Assembly: GCA_049975245.1 (NCBI GenBank)
Contig: JBNGDB010000009.1
Span: forward strand, 1-64,000
Direction: 5' to 3'
DNA length: 64,000 nucleotides
From: UBA117 sp049975245
GTDB taxonomy: Archaea > Methanobacteriota > Methanobacteria > Methanobacteriales > Methanobacteriaceae
A program made the position numbers and the translations under genes. This document shows, one piece after another, positions 1 through 9,901 of this stretch (positions within the stretch are counted from its first letter, which is position 1; each line of letters starts with the position of its first letter). The notes under the pieces were generated by a model. It made no database searches, was not told the DNA's origin, and was given only the letters and a program-made list of their open reading frames with translations.

Positions 1-314
1 AATTGTTTATCAAAAACGCAAAATTAAAAACCACCAAGTTTTTGACAGTGTCATAGTTTTAAATCAATTTAAACACTTCTAATTACGCTAAATTCATAAA
101 TAAACATATTTAAAATCATTTTAGATGATTATGTATTGCTAAAGTAATTAAAGCAAAGTAGAATCATCTATATAGAATATTTAACCATTTAAAAAATAAT
201 ATCAAATGATAACTATTTGATAAAAATTTAAAAATTATAATCTAATATAATTAGTAAATAAGACATTTTTAATTTTTATAGTTTGTAAAAAAAATTAAAT
301 ATACGGATGATAAT
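1..314. other. AT-rich region without a gene
   Basis: No open frame with a ribosome binding site and no tRNA-like or GC-rich RNA patch is visible here. The last 15 bases hold a GGATGAT motif just upstream of the first gene, which probably serves as its ribosome binding site. The promoter of that gene presumably lies in the A/T-rich stretch around 220-290, but I cannot pick a single TATA box with confidence. Confidence 0.6.
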
Positions 315-1037
315 ATGTGGGATACCAGTAAAGATTACCGACTATTAATTGGTGAAAAGGCCATTGAATTATTCATTAGAACCATTGAAGGGGCGAATTT
401 CAAAGGAAATTGGAATAAAAAAAGTGCGCTTAAGAATGCGAGGGAAATGATTCCAGAAATTCAATCTTTAAGATACTCCTATCTAGAACCGGATGATATA
501 ATAAATTCATCACAAATGGAAGTATTAGAAGAAAAGATTGATAATATCAAAGAATCATTAGGTGGGAGTGATTGGAATCATAAATTTTTAGAACAAACTC
601 GTAGAGATGAAAAAGATAAAGTTGAAGAATCCATAAGTAAGATTAAATTCTTCTTAAATATTTTCAAAAACCTTAAAAATCGCTTTAAGCTAGGGAAAAT
701 TAACGACCCCATTATTGGCATTGACATAATAACTGGAAAAATTATGAGTGTGGGAAAACATCCCAAAACAAATGATTTAATGGTTTGCAATGTCAATATA
801 GGAAATCGGGCCATAACAGTGGTGACTAACGATTTAAATATAAAAGAAGAAAATAATATTGCCGTTTCCATATTACCGCCCGCGAATTTTATGGGTGTGA
901 GCAGTGAAGGAATGTTTTTAGGCGCAGAATCCGGAATTTTAATTAACGTTAAAGGAGATATAGGCTCAATACCTAAAGGAATACCTTTGGAAGCATTGAA
1001 TGAGACTAGAAATTTAATTGAAACCTTTTTAATATAA
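315..1037 (+). CDS. tRNA-binding domain protein
   Basis: A 240-residue protein. The C-terminal half (about residues 130-235) looks like the OB-fold tRNA-binding domain found in EMAPII/Arc1p, bacterial CsaA and the C-terminus of methionyl-tRNA synthetase; the run around IIGIDIITGKIMSVGKHPKTN resembles the start of that domain. The N-terminal half is charged and helical and I do not recognise it. Stand-alone proteins of this kind occur in many methanogens; they may help tRNA delivery or synthetase assembly, but that is inference. The gene is alone on the plus strand, converging with the dehydrogenase downstream. Confidence 0.75.
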   Translation: MWDTSKDYRLLIGEKAIELFIRTIEGANFKGNWNKKSALKNAREMIPEIQSLRYSYLEPDDIINSSQMEVLEEKIDNIKESLGGSDWNHKFLEQTRRDEKDKVEESISKIKFFLNIFKNLKNRFKLGKINDPIIGIDIITGKIMSVGKHPKTNDLMVCNVNIGNRAITVVTNDLNIKEENNIAVSILPPANFMGVSSEGMFLGAESGILINVKGDIGSIPKGIPLEALNETRNLIETFLI

Positions 1038-1063
1038 ATTGGAAAGAAAGCATTTCATGAATA

Positions 1064-2476
1064 TTAGTTAGTGTTTAAAACCACTAATTTTGTTTTAGTC
1101 ATATCTTCAACGGCATACTTTATTCCTTCTTTTCCAATTCCACTATCTTTGGTGCCTCCGAAAGGCATGTTATCCGTGCGATAAGTTGATTGTTTGTTAA
1201 TCATTACTGAACCAGTCTCTAACTCATTAACAGCTTTAAAAGCATTATTTATATTTTGTGTGAAAATACCTGATTGTAATCCATATTTTGTATCGTTAGC
1301 CACATTTATGGCCTCATCCAGACTATTTACCCGGATAATTGGGGAAATAGGCCCAAAAGTTTCTTCCTGGACAAGATCCATTCTGCTGTTAACATTATCC
1401 AGTACAGTTGGCATATAGTAATTGCCATCCCTTTTTCCGCCGCATAGAAGTTCAGCACCATGGTTTATGGCATCCTGTACCTTCTCTTCAACCATTCCCG
1501 CTGCATTTTCATCAATTAATGGCCCAACATCAGTTTTCGGATCCAGTGGATCTCCAACTCTTAATTTTCTTGTTTTTCTAACAAAATCTTCCAAAAATTC
1601 ATCAGCTATTGAATTATGTAATATGATTCTTTTTACTGCAATGCAGACTTGACCAGAATTTAAATATGAACCCCTAATTGCAGCTGTGACAGCTTCAGAA
1701 ATATCTGCATCCTCTAATACTATTAAAGGATCATTTCCACCTAATTCCATGGTTAACTTTTTCAGTCCAGCTTTTTTCGATATTGAAATTCCAGTTTCTA
1801 CACTTCCAGTAAAAGAAAGTTTATCCACGTGAGGATTTATTACAATTTCGTCCCCTACTACGCTTCCACTACCAGTTACCATGTTTATAGCTCCTGGAGG
1901 CATTAATTCTGAAATAATATAACCTAATTTTAGAACAGAAAGCGGAGCTTGTGTTGCAGGCTTTAAAACAACTGTATTTTTAGCAGCGAGTGCTGGTGCT
2001 ATTTTATGTAAGGCTAAATTTAAAGGATAGTTGAAAGGTGTAATAGCCCCAACCACTCCTAGAGGAATCTTCAAAGTAAACCCTATAAAACCCTTACCCC
2101 CTATGGCCGCATCCATAGGAACTACTTCACCGTATATCCTCTTTGATTCCTCAGAAGTGAGTTCTAAAGTTTGTATTGAACGCATTACTTCTTCTTTAGA
2201 GTCTTTTATAGGTTTTCCTGTTTCTATTGTTATTAACTCTGAGAATTCATTAATATTACTCTTTAATTCTTCAGTTATTTCATTTAAAATACCGGATATT
2301 TTTCGGGCCGACATATTACTCATGATACTCTTAGCCTTATTAGCAGCTGAAATAGCATTTTTAGCATCTTCACGACTTCCCTTAGGAACCGTGTCTATAA
2401 GATCATTATTAGCAGGATTTAAGACTTCAATTTTTTCTTGTTTATCTTTTAATACTCCATTAATTATCATTTCCAT
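1064..2476 (-). CDS. cofA: Lactaldehyde dehydrogenase, aldehyde dehydrogenase superfamily
   Basis: A 470-residue NAD(P)-dependent aldehyde dehydrogenase. The catalytic cysteine is C278 in NSGQVCIAVKR, and the general-base glutamate is in MELGGNDP. The family match is to methanogen lactaldehyde dehydrogenase (MJ1411 type), which makes lactate for the 2-phospholactate moiety of coenzyme F420; some homologues are annotated as non-phosphorylating glyceraldehyde-3-phosphate dehydrogenase, and sequence alone does not separate them. I start at 2476 because GAGGGG lies at the right distance there; the frame stays open to 2521 without a better site. The F420 genes cofD and cofE are elsewhere in this window (44-46 kb), not adjacent. 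Confidence 0.8.
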   Translation of the reverse strand: MEMIINGVLKDKQEKIEVLNPANNDLIDTVPKGSREDAKNAISAANKAKSIMSNMSARKISGILNEITEELKSNINEFSELITIETGKPIKDSKEEVMRSIQTLELTSEESKRIYGEVVPMDAAIGGKGFIGFTLKIPLGVVGAITPFNYPLNLALHKIAPALAAKNTVVLKPATQAPLSVLKLGYIISELMPPGAINMVTGSGSVVGDEIVINPHVDKLSFTGSVETGISISKKAGLKKLTMELGGNDPLIVLEDADISEAVTAAIRGSYLNSGQVCIAVKRIILHNSIADEFLEDFVRKTRKLRVGDPLDPKTDVGPLIDENAAGMVEEKVQDAINHGAELLCGGKRDGNYYMPTVLDNVNSRMDLVQEETFGPISPIIRVNSLDEAINVANDTKYGLQSGIFTQNINNAFKAVNELETGSVMINKQSTYRTDNMPFGGTKDSGIGKEGIKYAVEDMTKTKLVVLNTN

Positions 2477-2677
2477 TATAATCAACCCCTCTAAAATCTT
2501 AAAAAAAATTATTTTAACCATTATATTTCTAATGTGAATATTTATCTTTTAATTTAGTTATACGTATCTATTAAAGTTTTAAAATTAAAATAAGTGTAAT
2601 ATTGAAATAATTAACTGATAATAAGAAATTTGATATAATTCTCAATATCAGTAGTTAGATAAAACTTTATTAAATGA

Positions 2678-2869
2678 CTAGAATAAATCCTTTAAATTAC
2701 TAATGGAATTGGTCACATTTTCCACATCAGTTGAATTTATCTCATTACCTAAACCAGACAAGTAATTTCTATAATAGACTGCAGCCACAATGGCAATGAC
2801 AATTATTCCTCCAAAAAGTAGTATCATTTCTGCAGAACCTTGTGCTTTTTCCTCATTAAATATACCCAT
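2678..2869 (-). CDS. Class III signal peptide (type IV pilin-like) protein
   Basis: A 63-residue protein with a short charged leader (residues 1-9) followed by Q10-G-S12-A-E14 and a hydrophobic helix. This fits the Q-x-S-x-E-x(3)-L class III signal of archaeal pilins, cut before the glutamine by prepilin peptidase EppA. The remainder is a short polar tail, so the mature subunit is about 54 residues. A GGTG ribosome binding site precedes the ATG. It lies 11 bases after the TadC-like gene and is very likely co-transcribed with it. It could be a pilus subunit or a small membrane protein borrowing the pilin export route. Confidence 0.8.
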   Translation of the reverse strand: MGIFNEEKAQGSAEMILLFGGIIVIAIVAAVYYRNYLSGLGNEINSTDVENVTNSISNLKDLF

Positions 2870-2880
2870 ATTTACACCAA

Positions 2881-3813
2881 CTAAAAGTTTAAGAACATAC
2901 TGGCAAATGTTCCGACAAAATAAAATATTGCATAGGCTGCAATAGCAAGAGGTATGGCAAATTTCACACCTTTTTTAGCACTACCATACATTATCACACC
3001 AATTAAAAGTCCGGCGATAATAGAATGTATAACAATATATCCTCCAGCAGCAGTTACCGCAGTACTAAGCAAAGGATTAGGTTTACCTAAACTTTCTATA
3101 AAGCCTGAATACACCATTATCATACCTAAAGCAAAAGGAGCAGCCACTATAGCAGCAACAACTAAAAACATGACCGACATCATAACGTTAGCTTTTCTTT
3201 CTCTTTTTAAAGCTAAAACCGCCCTTAGATCCTCTGCTACTGTTTCAATTACGTCGGACAAACTACCACCAGCCTTCCTTCCTTCAAGGATCATACGGAA
3301 AGTTCTATCTAGGTTTTTGGACTGAAGCCTTTCGCCCATGGACATGATGGCATCATCAAATGTACGGCCAATTTTTATTTCTATGACCGCTCTTTTTAGT
3401 TCATCATTTAAAGGACCCCCACCATGTCTAGAAACATCTTCCAATGCAGTTTCAAGACCGACTCCCGCTCTTAGAAGAGATGCGACTTGTCTTAAAAAAT
3501 CAGGGGTTCCTTGTTCAATAGCATCAACTCTACGTTCCATTAAAATAAATATATAAGCACCAATTATTATTATGGGAGCTATGAAACCCATTATAAATCC
3601 TAAAATCGGATTTAATCCAAATAAAGAAGAAATTAGTAATGTAAGCAGGCCCACTCCAAAAGCTGTCAGCAATCCCAAGGTTATTAGCTCCGATGCTCTT
3701 ACATACATCCCGCTTCTAATTAAAATTTCCTGAATTTTTATTAGAAAACGGTTGGGTATAATGCCTTCTATAGCATTTGATAATGGTTTCAATACACCGG
3801 GAATAGCAGCCAA
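2881..3813 (-). CDS. Type II secretion system F / TadC-like membrane protein
   Basis: A 310-residue membrane protein with two hydrophobic pairs (about residues 42-92 and 215-308) around a cytoplasmic helical domain. The domain contains the family signature G-T-P-x-F-L-R-x-V-A-S-L-L-R-A-G. This is the archaeal GspF/TadC/FlaJ fold, the platform protein of pilus and secretion machines. Initiation is most likely at a TTG (3813) behind GGTGTAAAAA. It is followed directly by the small pilin-like gene. The matching secretion ATPase (TadA/GspE type) is not next to it and not found elsewhere in this window. Confidence 0.85.
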   Translation of the reverse strand: MAAIPGVLKPLSNAIEGIIPNRFLIKIQEILIRSGMYVRASELITLGLLTAFGVGLLTLLISSLFGLNPILGFIMGFIAPIIIIGAYIFILMERRVDAIEQGTPDFLRQVASLLRAGVGLETALEDVSRHGGGPLNDELKRAVIEIKIGRTFDDAIMSMGERLQSKNLDRTFRMILEGRKAGGSLSDVIETVAEDLRAVLALKRERKANVMMSVMFLVVAAIVAAPFALGMIMVYSGFIESLGKPNPLLSTAVTAAGGYIVIHSIIAGLLIGVIMYGSAKKGVKFAIPLAIAAYAIFYFVGTFASMFLNF

Positions 3814-3984
3814 TTTTTACACCATTTAATTATTGATTGTATAATATATATAATCATTTATAATTATAGTTATTGATTATATTCTAGCAAAATTGTATTG
3901 AAGTTAAACAATTATAGATTGAAAGTATTATTGATAATTTTTTAGTAATTGGACCCTCAAATTATAATTTTATTTTATGAAGGT

Positions 3985-4983
3985 TTAAATTATCGTTTTA
4001 AGTTTTGTAAGAACCTTTGCACTATTTTTTACCAGTATATCATCCTCAATCCTTACTCCAAATTCTCCTTCAAAATATAAACCTGGCTCAACTGTTATAA
4101 CCATGCCTTTTTCAATCTTTAATTCTTCTCTTCTAGATAAAGAGGGACTTTCATGAACATCTAACCCAAGGCCATGTCCAGTAGAGTGGATAAAATTATT
4201 TTCAAATCCATACTCGGCCATTACATCTCTAGCCACCTTATCAATATATGATGCTTTAATGCCAGGTTTAATAACCTTTATAGCCTCTTTCTGAGCTTCT
4301 ATAACTATTTCCAATATTTCATATTGCCTTTCAGATTCAACTAATGTTCTGGAAATATCCGAACAATAGTTATTGTAAATTGCTCCCCAATCCATTAATA
4401 CCGGGTTTTCCAATTTTTTTGGTTGAACATATGCATGTGGTTTGCTTGAATTTTTGCCTGAGGCAACTATTGTCTCAAAAGCAGGTTTTGGTGAACCGTT
4501 TGCCATCATATTATAATTCAATTCAGCAGCCACTAAATTATCATAACCCTCTATTTTTGTAGCTTTAAAAGATTTTTCAGCTATATTTATAGCTTCTTCA
4601 ATATATTCTACCTCTTTTTTGGATTTTATTCTCCTATAAGTTTCTATTAAATCGGTTGTTTTAATTTCAAATTCTTTTATAAATTTTTTGTATAAAGAAA
4701 CCGACATTGAACTTTCTATACCTAATATAAGTTCCTTTTTATCCTTTAGAGATTCGATAACCTTATCTAAAGATTTAAATTCCTCTACATTTAGATCTAT
4801 ATTCTCAGGAACTTCTTCAAAATCCATTTTGGAAATATATAAAACCGGTTCATCCTTTAATATAAGAATAGAAAAACTTGATGGCCTGAAATTAGCTAGA
4901 TAAGTAATATTTTCAGGTTTTAATACTAGCATAGAATCCATATTTTTAGATTCCAATTCTTCTAAAATATTTTTAATTTGCAT
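3985..4983 (-). CDS. pepQ: Xaa-Pro aminopeptidase family (M24) peptidase
   Basis: A 332-residue M24 (pita-bread) metallopeptidase. The five metal ligands of the family are visible: Asp in DWGAIYNNYCSD, the second Asp of that block, His in HSTGHGLG, Glu in VTVEPGLY and Glu in VRIEDDI. The N-terminal about 120 residues form the creatinase/prolidase-type domain. It should cleave N-terminal Xaa-Pro bonds or dipeptides in peptide turnover. The start at 4983 is supported by AAAGGAGAT eight bases upstream; the frame extends to 5019 with no ribosome binding site. Aminopeptidase P and prolidase activity cannot be told apart from sequence. Confidence 0.85.
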   Translation of the reverse strand: MQIKNILEELESKNMDSMLVLKPENITYLANFRPSSFSILILKDEPVLYISKMDFEEVPENIDLNVEEFKSLDKVIESLKDKKELILGIESSMSVSLYKKFIKEFEIKTTDLIETYRRIKSKKEVEYIEEAINIAEKSFKATKIEGYDNLVAAELNYNMMANGSPKPAFETIVASGKNSSKPHAYVQPKKLENPVLMDWGAIYNNYCSDISRTLVESERQYEILEIVIEAQKEAIKVIKPGIKASYIDKVARDVMAEYGFENNFIHSTGHGLGLDVHESPSLSRREELKIEKGMVITVEPGLYFEGEFGVRIEDDILVKNSAKVLTKLKTII

Positions 4984-5056
4984 AGGATCTCCTTTAATTA
5001 AGATTAGTTTTATGTACAAATTTTTTTAATCTTTGAATAAGAATGGACAAATTAAT

Positions 5057-5515
5057 CTATGGGTTTTGAAGGTTCTTTTTTAATTGTTCCAAAAGTTCTT
5101 TCTTCACCTTAGAGGGTATTAATCTGGTTACTGGTTGGGGCATATATCCAAAGTCAGGATCTTTAAAGGTAAAATCCATAAATTCGACAGTTTTATCGTA
5201 TCGGGGGATAAAATGCCAGTGTATTTGGGGATTTGCTGGATTAACACGAAAAGCAGCGTTTTTGAAACAGCTCCAATTGAATAGGGCGGGTTGAAACATC
5301 TTATCCAAACTTGATTCAAATTTTTCCACTACCACTCCAAAATCTATCCACTCTTCAACCGTTAATTCCATTAAATCTTTACAATGCCTTTTTAATACTA
5401 TAACACATGTACCTAAATATCGTTGGCTCGGAGCCAAGAAATATGTCCAATAATCTGATTCACCAATATAATCTCCATATGTTCCTAATTCACAGAACTC
5501 ACAAGTAGTTGGCAT
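5057..5515 (-). CDS. HIT-like family protein
   Basis: A 152-residue protein of the histidine triad superfamily. The triad-like stretch is IHWHFIPRY near residue 99, where the canonical H-x-H-x-H is reduced to H-x-H followed by Phe, so the third histidine is missing. An N-terminal CEFCELG resembles the zinc-binding cysteines of many HIT proteins. HIT enzymes hydrolyse or transfer nucleoside phosphates; with an altered triad the activity here is uncertain. A GGGTG ribosome binding site precedes the ATG. It sits 73 bases upstream of the pepQ start on the same strand. Confidence 0.7.
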   Translation of the reverse strand: MPTTCEFCELGTYGDYIGESDYWTYFLAPSQRYLGTCVIVLKRHCKDLMELTVEEWIDFGVVVEKFESSLDKMFQPALFNWSCFKNAAFRVNPANPQIHWHFIPRYDKTVEFMDFTFKDPDFGYMPQPVTRLIPSKVKKELLEQLKKNLQNP

Positions 5516-5792
5516 TAACTAGCACCCTGAATTTTTAATATATATTATATTGGGGCTAATATAATTTAGTGTTTAATTCCATGATTATTCTAAAAAGTAG
5601 CAAGTGTATATAATTTAGATATTTTAAAAAAAATTTGATAAAATATTAAATTTAAATATTTTAAAGTGTTATTTCATAAATTAAAAATTATTTTTAGGTC
5701 TATTATTATTTTTTGGAATCCATTTATAATCATTAAAATTATTAATTAATTTAAATATACTATAATTATTTATTGATAGGTTAATGATAAAC

Positions 5793-6968
5793 ATGAAAAG
5801 AAATGAAGGAATTGATTTTTCTAATCTTAGGAAGTTTGTTGCGCCGGAATTTATATATGGCTCTGGAGCACTTTTTTTAGTTGGGCGATATGCTAAAAAC
5901 TTTGGTGCCAATAAAGTATTGATAGTAACTGATCCAGGGATAATAAAAACTGGTTTAATCAATGAAGTAATCACATGCTTAGATTCTGAAGGTATAAGTA
6001 GCATTATCTATTCTAATGTAACTCCCAATCCCTCCATCGAAGAAGTGATGGGAGGAGCTAATATTTACTCTGAGAATAAATGCAATATGATTATTGCCGT
6101 TGGTGGGGGAAGTCCCATGGACTGTGCTAAAGGAATTGGCATAGTATACTCTAATAAGATGCATATAAAAGAATTTGAAGGTGCTGATAAAGTACCCATA
6201 CCAGGTCCTCCTTTAATATGTATTCCTACTACCGCGGGAACTTCCGCAGATGTTTCACAATTTGCTATTATATCTAACAGAGAACTCAAAGTAAAAATGG
6301 CAATAATAAGCAAAACTGTTGTTCCAGACGTAGCATTAATTGACCCCATAACTACCTTAACTATGGATACATATTTAACTGCATGTACTGGTCTTGATGC
6401 ATTAACACAATCTATTGAAGCTTACGTATCTAATGCGAATTCTCCAACTACTGATTTATTTGCATTAGAGTCTATCAGACTAATATCAAAACATATAACT
6501 GCCACTATCAAAAATCCCGATAACATTGAATTAAGAGATAAAATGATGTTAGGTAGTCTTTATTCAGGTTTAGCATTTTCAAATGCTAGTTTAGGTGCTG
6601 TTCATGCCATGGCCCATAGTTTAGGAGGTTTTTTAGATTTAGCTCATGGAGAATGTAATGCCATCCTTCTGGAACATGTGATAGAATTTAATTTTGATGC
6701 AGCACCAGAAAGATATAAAAAGATAGGAGAAGTGATGGGTTTAAATTTGGAAAATTTTACTAAAGAAGAAATTAAAGAGGAATTAGTAAAGAAAATAATA
6801 TTATTAAAACGTTCGGTGGGCGTTAGCAGAACTCTTATAGATGTGGGTGTTAAAGAGAAAGATATACCCGAATTGGCAAAGAGATCTCTAGAAGATGCAT
6901 GTATGATAACTAATCCTAGCCGACCTACACAAAAAGAAGTTGAAGGAATATTTAAAAATGCCCTCTAA
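5793..6968 (+). CDS. Iron-containing alcohol dehydrogenase
   Basis: A 391-residue group III alcohol dehydrogenase. The nucleotide-binding GGGSPMDCAKG and the metal-binding block with HAMAH followed by DLAHGECN are both present, giving the spaced histidines of the family. It likely oxidises or reduces a small alcohol/aldehyde with NAD(P). I prefer ATG 5793 over ATG 5784: a TAATGAT element sits four bases before it, like the GATGAT/GGTGAT sites of nearby genes, whereas 5784 has none. Its stop codon overlaps the start of the histidine kinase gene by 11 bases, so the two are translationally coupled, which is an unusual pairing. Confidence 0.85.
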   Translation: MKRNEGIDFSNLRKFVAPEFIYGSGALFLVGRYAKNFGANKVLIVTDPGIIKTGLINEVITCLDSEGISSIIYSNVTPNPSIEEVMGGANIYSENKCNMIIAVGGGSPMDCAKGIGIVYSNKMHIKEFEGADKVPIPGPPLICIPTTAGTSADVSQFAIISNRELKVKMAIISKTVVPDVALIDPITTLTMDTYLTACTGLDALTQSIEAYVSNANSPTTDLFALESIRLISKHITATIKNPDNIELRDKMMLGSLYSGLAFSNASLGAVHAMAHSLGGFLDLAHGECNAILLEHVIEFNFDAAPERYKKIGEVMGLNLENFTKEEIKEELVKKIILLKRSVGVSRTLIDVGVKEKDIPELAKRSLEDACMITNPSRPTQKEVEGIFKNAL

Positions 6969-8964
6969 TAATGATAATGAATGGAATATGTTACGGGAGA
7001 AAATTATAGGCCTTGGTGAACGTTCTATTCAAAAAAGTTATTATCCTGAACTTCAAAAAAGGTTAGAAGAACTTGAAAAATTTAGATCTTTGCTTGATCA
7101 AAGCAATGACGCTATTTTATTATTAAAATATCCCTCAGGACAGATAGATGATGTTAATAAATCTGCTTGTAAACAATTAGGATATTCCTATGGGGAAATT
7201 ATTGAATTTTCTATGAATGATCTGGTTGCATCCAACATTCAATTCGATTATAAAATATTTGAACAGATTTTTACAGAATTTGAAGAGGATAAAAATCTCC
7301 AAAAGACATTTGATGCTATTTTGAAAAATAGGGATGGATTGGAAATTCCTTTTGAAATTAGTGTTTCATTAGTAGATTTTAGTGAAAATTATTATGTTGT
7401 TGTGGTAGCCAGGGACATTTCTGAACGTATCAGAACTGAACAGTCTTTACGGGAAAGTGAAAAATTCCTGCAAACTATATACAAAGGAATTGATTTAGGA
7501 GTGTATGTGGTAAATGTAACAAAGAACGGAGATTTCAGATTTGAAGATTTTAATCCAGCATATGAGTTCATAAGTGGTGTTAAATCAGATTATATAGAAA
7601 ATAAAACTCCGGAAGAGATTATGCCATATATTTCTCTTGAGAAAGCTGCTGAAATACGTGCTAATTTTGAAGAATGTTTGAATAGAGAAAAATCTATTCA
7701 AATTGAAGAAAAGATAATTATAAAAAACCAAATTCAATGGTATTTAACCACACTTACCCCTATAAAAAATAGGCAGGGAAGAATATACCGTATAATTGGA
7801 ACCTCAATGAACATAGATAAACTGAAAAAAGCCGAAATTCAAATTAAAGAACATTCTAACAAGATTAACATATTAAATAAAATCATAACATCCAGTAACA
7901 AAGCAAAAGATATACCTACACTTTTAGAGGAAATTTTGAATCATGTTACCAGTTTAATGAATTTCGATTCCGCTGCTATACACATGTTAGATGATAATGA
8001 CGAATATTCTACCATCCAATATTCTAAAGGAGCACCATTAGAACTTATTAAGAGTATTAAAAAAATTAAAATAAAAAAAGAACCCTATGAAACTGTTTAT
8101 GTTAAGGGAAATAGTGTTTTTTTAGATAAATATCATAATATTTCAAGAAAGGAAGGATTTTTATCTTTAGCTATGATCCCGCTTATTTCAAAGGATCAGG
8201 TTATAGGTTCTATAAGTGTTGCCAGCAAGAGTCGGGCCCATTTTACAGATGAAGAAAAAAAATTACTAGAATCTATAGCAAACGAATCAGGAACTGCTAT
8301 AGCGCGTTTATTAAGTGAAATAGATGTTATTAAATCCTTAAATGAAAAAGAAGTATTATTAAAAGAGATCCATCACCGAGTGAAAAACAATCTTCAAATA
8401 ATATCTAGTTTATTAAATTTACAATCGAATTTTATAGAAGATCAGGAATATTTATCTGTATTTCGAGAAAGTCAGAACAGAATAAAGTCTATGGCCCTAA
8501 TTCATGAACAATTATACCAATCTCGTGATTTAACCCATATAAACTTTGAAGAATATATGAATGATATTGTCAATCATCTTATTCATGCCTATGCCACTGA
8601 TTTGCGCAGAATAAATATTACTAAAAATATAGAAAATGTTTCAATGGGAATAGAAACTGCGATTCCTTGTGGATTGATTATCAATGAAATAGTTTCTAAT
8701 GCGCTCAAACACGCTTTTCCCCATAATAAAAGTGGAGAAATCAAAATTGAATTTAAATCACAAGATGAAGAATATTATCTCAAAATCAGTGACAATGGAA
8801 TTGGATTACCACCAGATTTTGATATAAATAAATCAAAATCATTAGGTTTAAAATTAGTAAACATACTTATAACCCAAATTGATGGAACGTTGGAAATCAA
8901 TAGAACCGGTAAAACTGAATTTAAGATTAAATTTAAAGAATTAGAATATCAAAAACGGGTTTAA
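6958..8964 (+). CDS. PAS/PAS/GAF sensor histidine kinase (HisKA_2 type)
   Basis: A 668-residue soluble sensor kinase. Order of domains: PAS (about 40-155), PAS (about 165-285), GAF (about 310-450), HisKA_2 dimerisation helix with phospho-acceptor in HHRVKNN (H473 the likely site), and an HATPase_c domain with NEIVSNALKHAF (N box) and SDNGIGLP (G1 box). No membrane segment is visible, so it should sense an intracellular signal. ATG 6958 is chosen with GAAGG eight bases upstream; a TTG at 6940 in the same frame is less likely. No response regulator lies nearby. It overlaps the alcohol dehydrogenase gene and may report on redox or alcohol metabolism, which is inference. Confidence 0.88.
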   Translation: MPSNNDNEWNMLREKIIGLGERSIQKSYYPELQKRLEELEKFRSLLDQSNDAILLLKYPSGQIDDVNKSACKQLGYSYGEIIEFSMNDLVASNIQFDYKIFEQIFTEFEEDKNLQKTFDAILKNRDGLEIPFEISVSLVDFSENYYVVVVARDISERIRTEQSLRESEKFLQTIYKGIDLGVYVVNVTKNGDFRFEDFNPAYEFISGVKSDYIENKTPEEIMPYISLEKAAEIRANFEECLNREKSIQIEEKIIIKNQIQWYLTTLTPIKNRQGRIYRIIGTSMNIDKLKKAEIQIKEHSNKINILNKIITSSNKAKDIPTLLEEILNHVTSLMNFDSAAIHMLDDNDEYSTIQYSKGAPLELIKSIKKIKIKKEPYETVYVKGNSVFLDKYHNISRKEGFLSLAMIPLISKDQVIGSISVASKSRAHFTDEEKKLLESIANESGTAIARLLSEIDVIKSLNEKEVLLKEIHHRVKNNLQIISSLLNLQSNFIEDQEYLSVFRESQNRIKSMALIHEQLYQSRDLTHINFEEYMNDIVNHLIHAYATDLRRINITKNIENVSMGIETAIPCGLIINEIVSNALKHAFPHNKSGEIKIEFKSQDEEYYLKISDNGIGLPPDFDINKSKSLGLKLVNILITQIDGTLEINRTGKTEFKIKFKELEYQKRV

Positions 8965-9160
8965 ATAACTAATCTAGAACAACAAATTACGTGAATAACT
9001 AATTCTTAATCATATGATAAATCATTTAATTGAAAATGATTTAATACGCTTATTATTCTAAAATAATAATCTAATTTTACTTTTTTTTAAAATTTAATTT
9101 TTTAAATAATCTTAAGTTATAGAAACAATTATATATGTAACAAAATAAGGTTAGTAAAAT

Positions 9161-9760
9161 ATGGTAAAATTCACTTCTAGAGAAATAAGAGATATTGTAA
9201 TTTCCATGCTGGTAATAGCACTGGTATTTGCATACGTATTCAGTAACCGAGATATCAATATTGCACTTGCAATTATGCCTGTTACCCTAATAGCTGTGGG
9301 ACTAGGTTTTGTTTTACATGAATTAGCCCATAAATTTGTAGCTATAAGATATGGTTTCTACGCAGAATATAAAATGTGGATTGAAGGATTATTTTTAGCT
9401 TTAGTTACAAGTTTTATATTTGGTGTGGTATTTGCTGCTCCGGGAGCTGTCTATATACACGGATATAACATTACAGAGGATCAAAATGGAAAGATATCCA
9501 TTGCAGGACCAATTACCAATATTGTACTGGCATTACTGTTCCTCGGATTGTTATATACTCCCTTAGCCGCCTATGGAATTGTAACGGAAATAGGTTATTT
9601 GGGAGCTTCAGTTAATAGTTTTCTTGCTTTCTTCAATTTAATTCCGTTTAGTGTCTTGGACGGGGCTAAAATATTCAGATGGAATCCGTTAATATGGATA
9701 GTGACCATGGGATTAGCATTTGGTTTAATGATTAGTTTCATATTTGGGATTATAATCTAA
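9161..9760 (+). CDS. Site-2 protease family (M50) membrane metalloprotease
   Basis: A 199-residue polytopic membrane protein with the zinc-binding HELAH motif inside a hydrophobic helix (about residue 65) and a second conserved block with N and D near its C-terminal end (FFNLIPFSVLDGAKIF), giving the third metal ligand. This is the intramembrane M50 protease fold; such enzymes cut single-pass membrane proteins. No PDZ or CBS domain is fused. The ATG at 9161 follows AAGGTTAG. It stands alone between two intergenic gaps, so context gives no substrate. Confidence 0.82.
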   Translation: MVKFTSREIRDIVISMLVIALVFAYVFSNRDINIALAIMPVTLIAVGLGFVLHELAHKFVAIRYGFYAEYKMWIEGLFLALVTSFIFGVVFAAPGAVYIHGYNITEDQNGKISIAGPITNIVLALLFLGLLYTPLAAYGIVTEIGYLGASVNSFLAFFNLIPFSVLDGAKIFRWNPLIWIVTMGLAFGLMISFIFGIII

Positions 9761-9901
9761 GCCCTAAAAAAATATGAATTAAGTTAGTTTCTATAAAATT
9801 TTATCAATCTAGAAAATAATAAATGTAGAAAAAAACACAATCCATTTATAGAAAATTTAGATACAAAAAAAATATTATATAAATGATCCAAGTGATAATC
9901 A

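Noticed and set aside
5639..5663. AT-only palindrome in front of the alcohol dehydrogenase
   Set aside because: Nine-base arms made only of A and T are expected by chance in such AT-rich intergenic DNA; no other signal supports it.
5681..6004. Minus-strand frame opposite the alcohol dehydrogenase start
   Set aside because: Its product matches no family and it overlaps the conserved N-terminus of the dehydrogenase.
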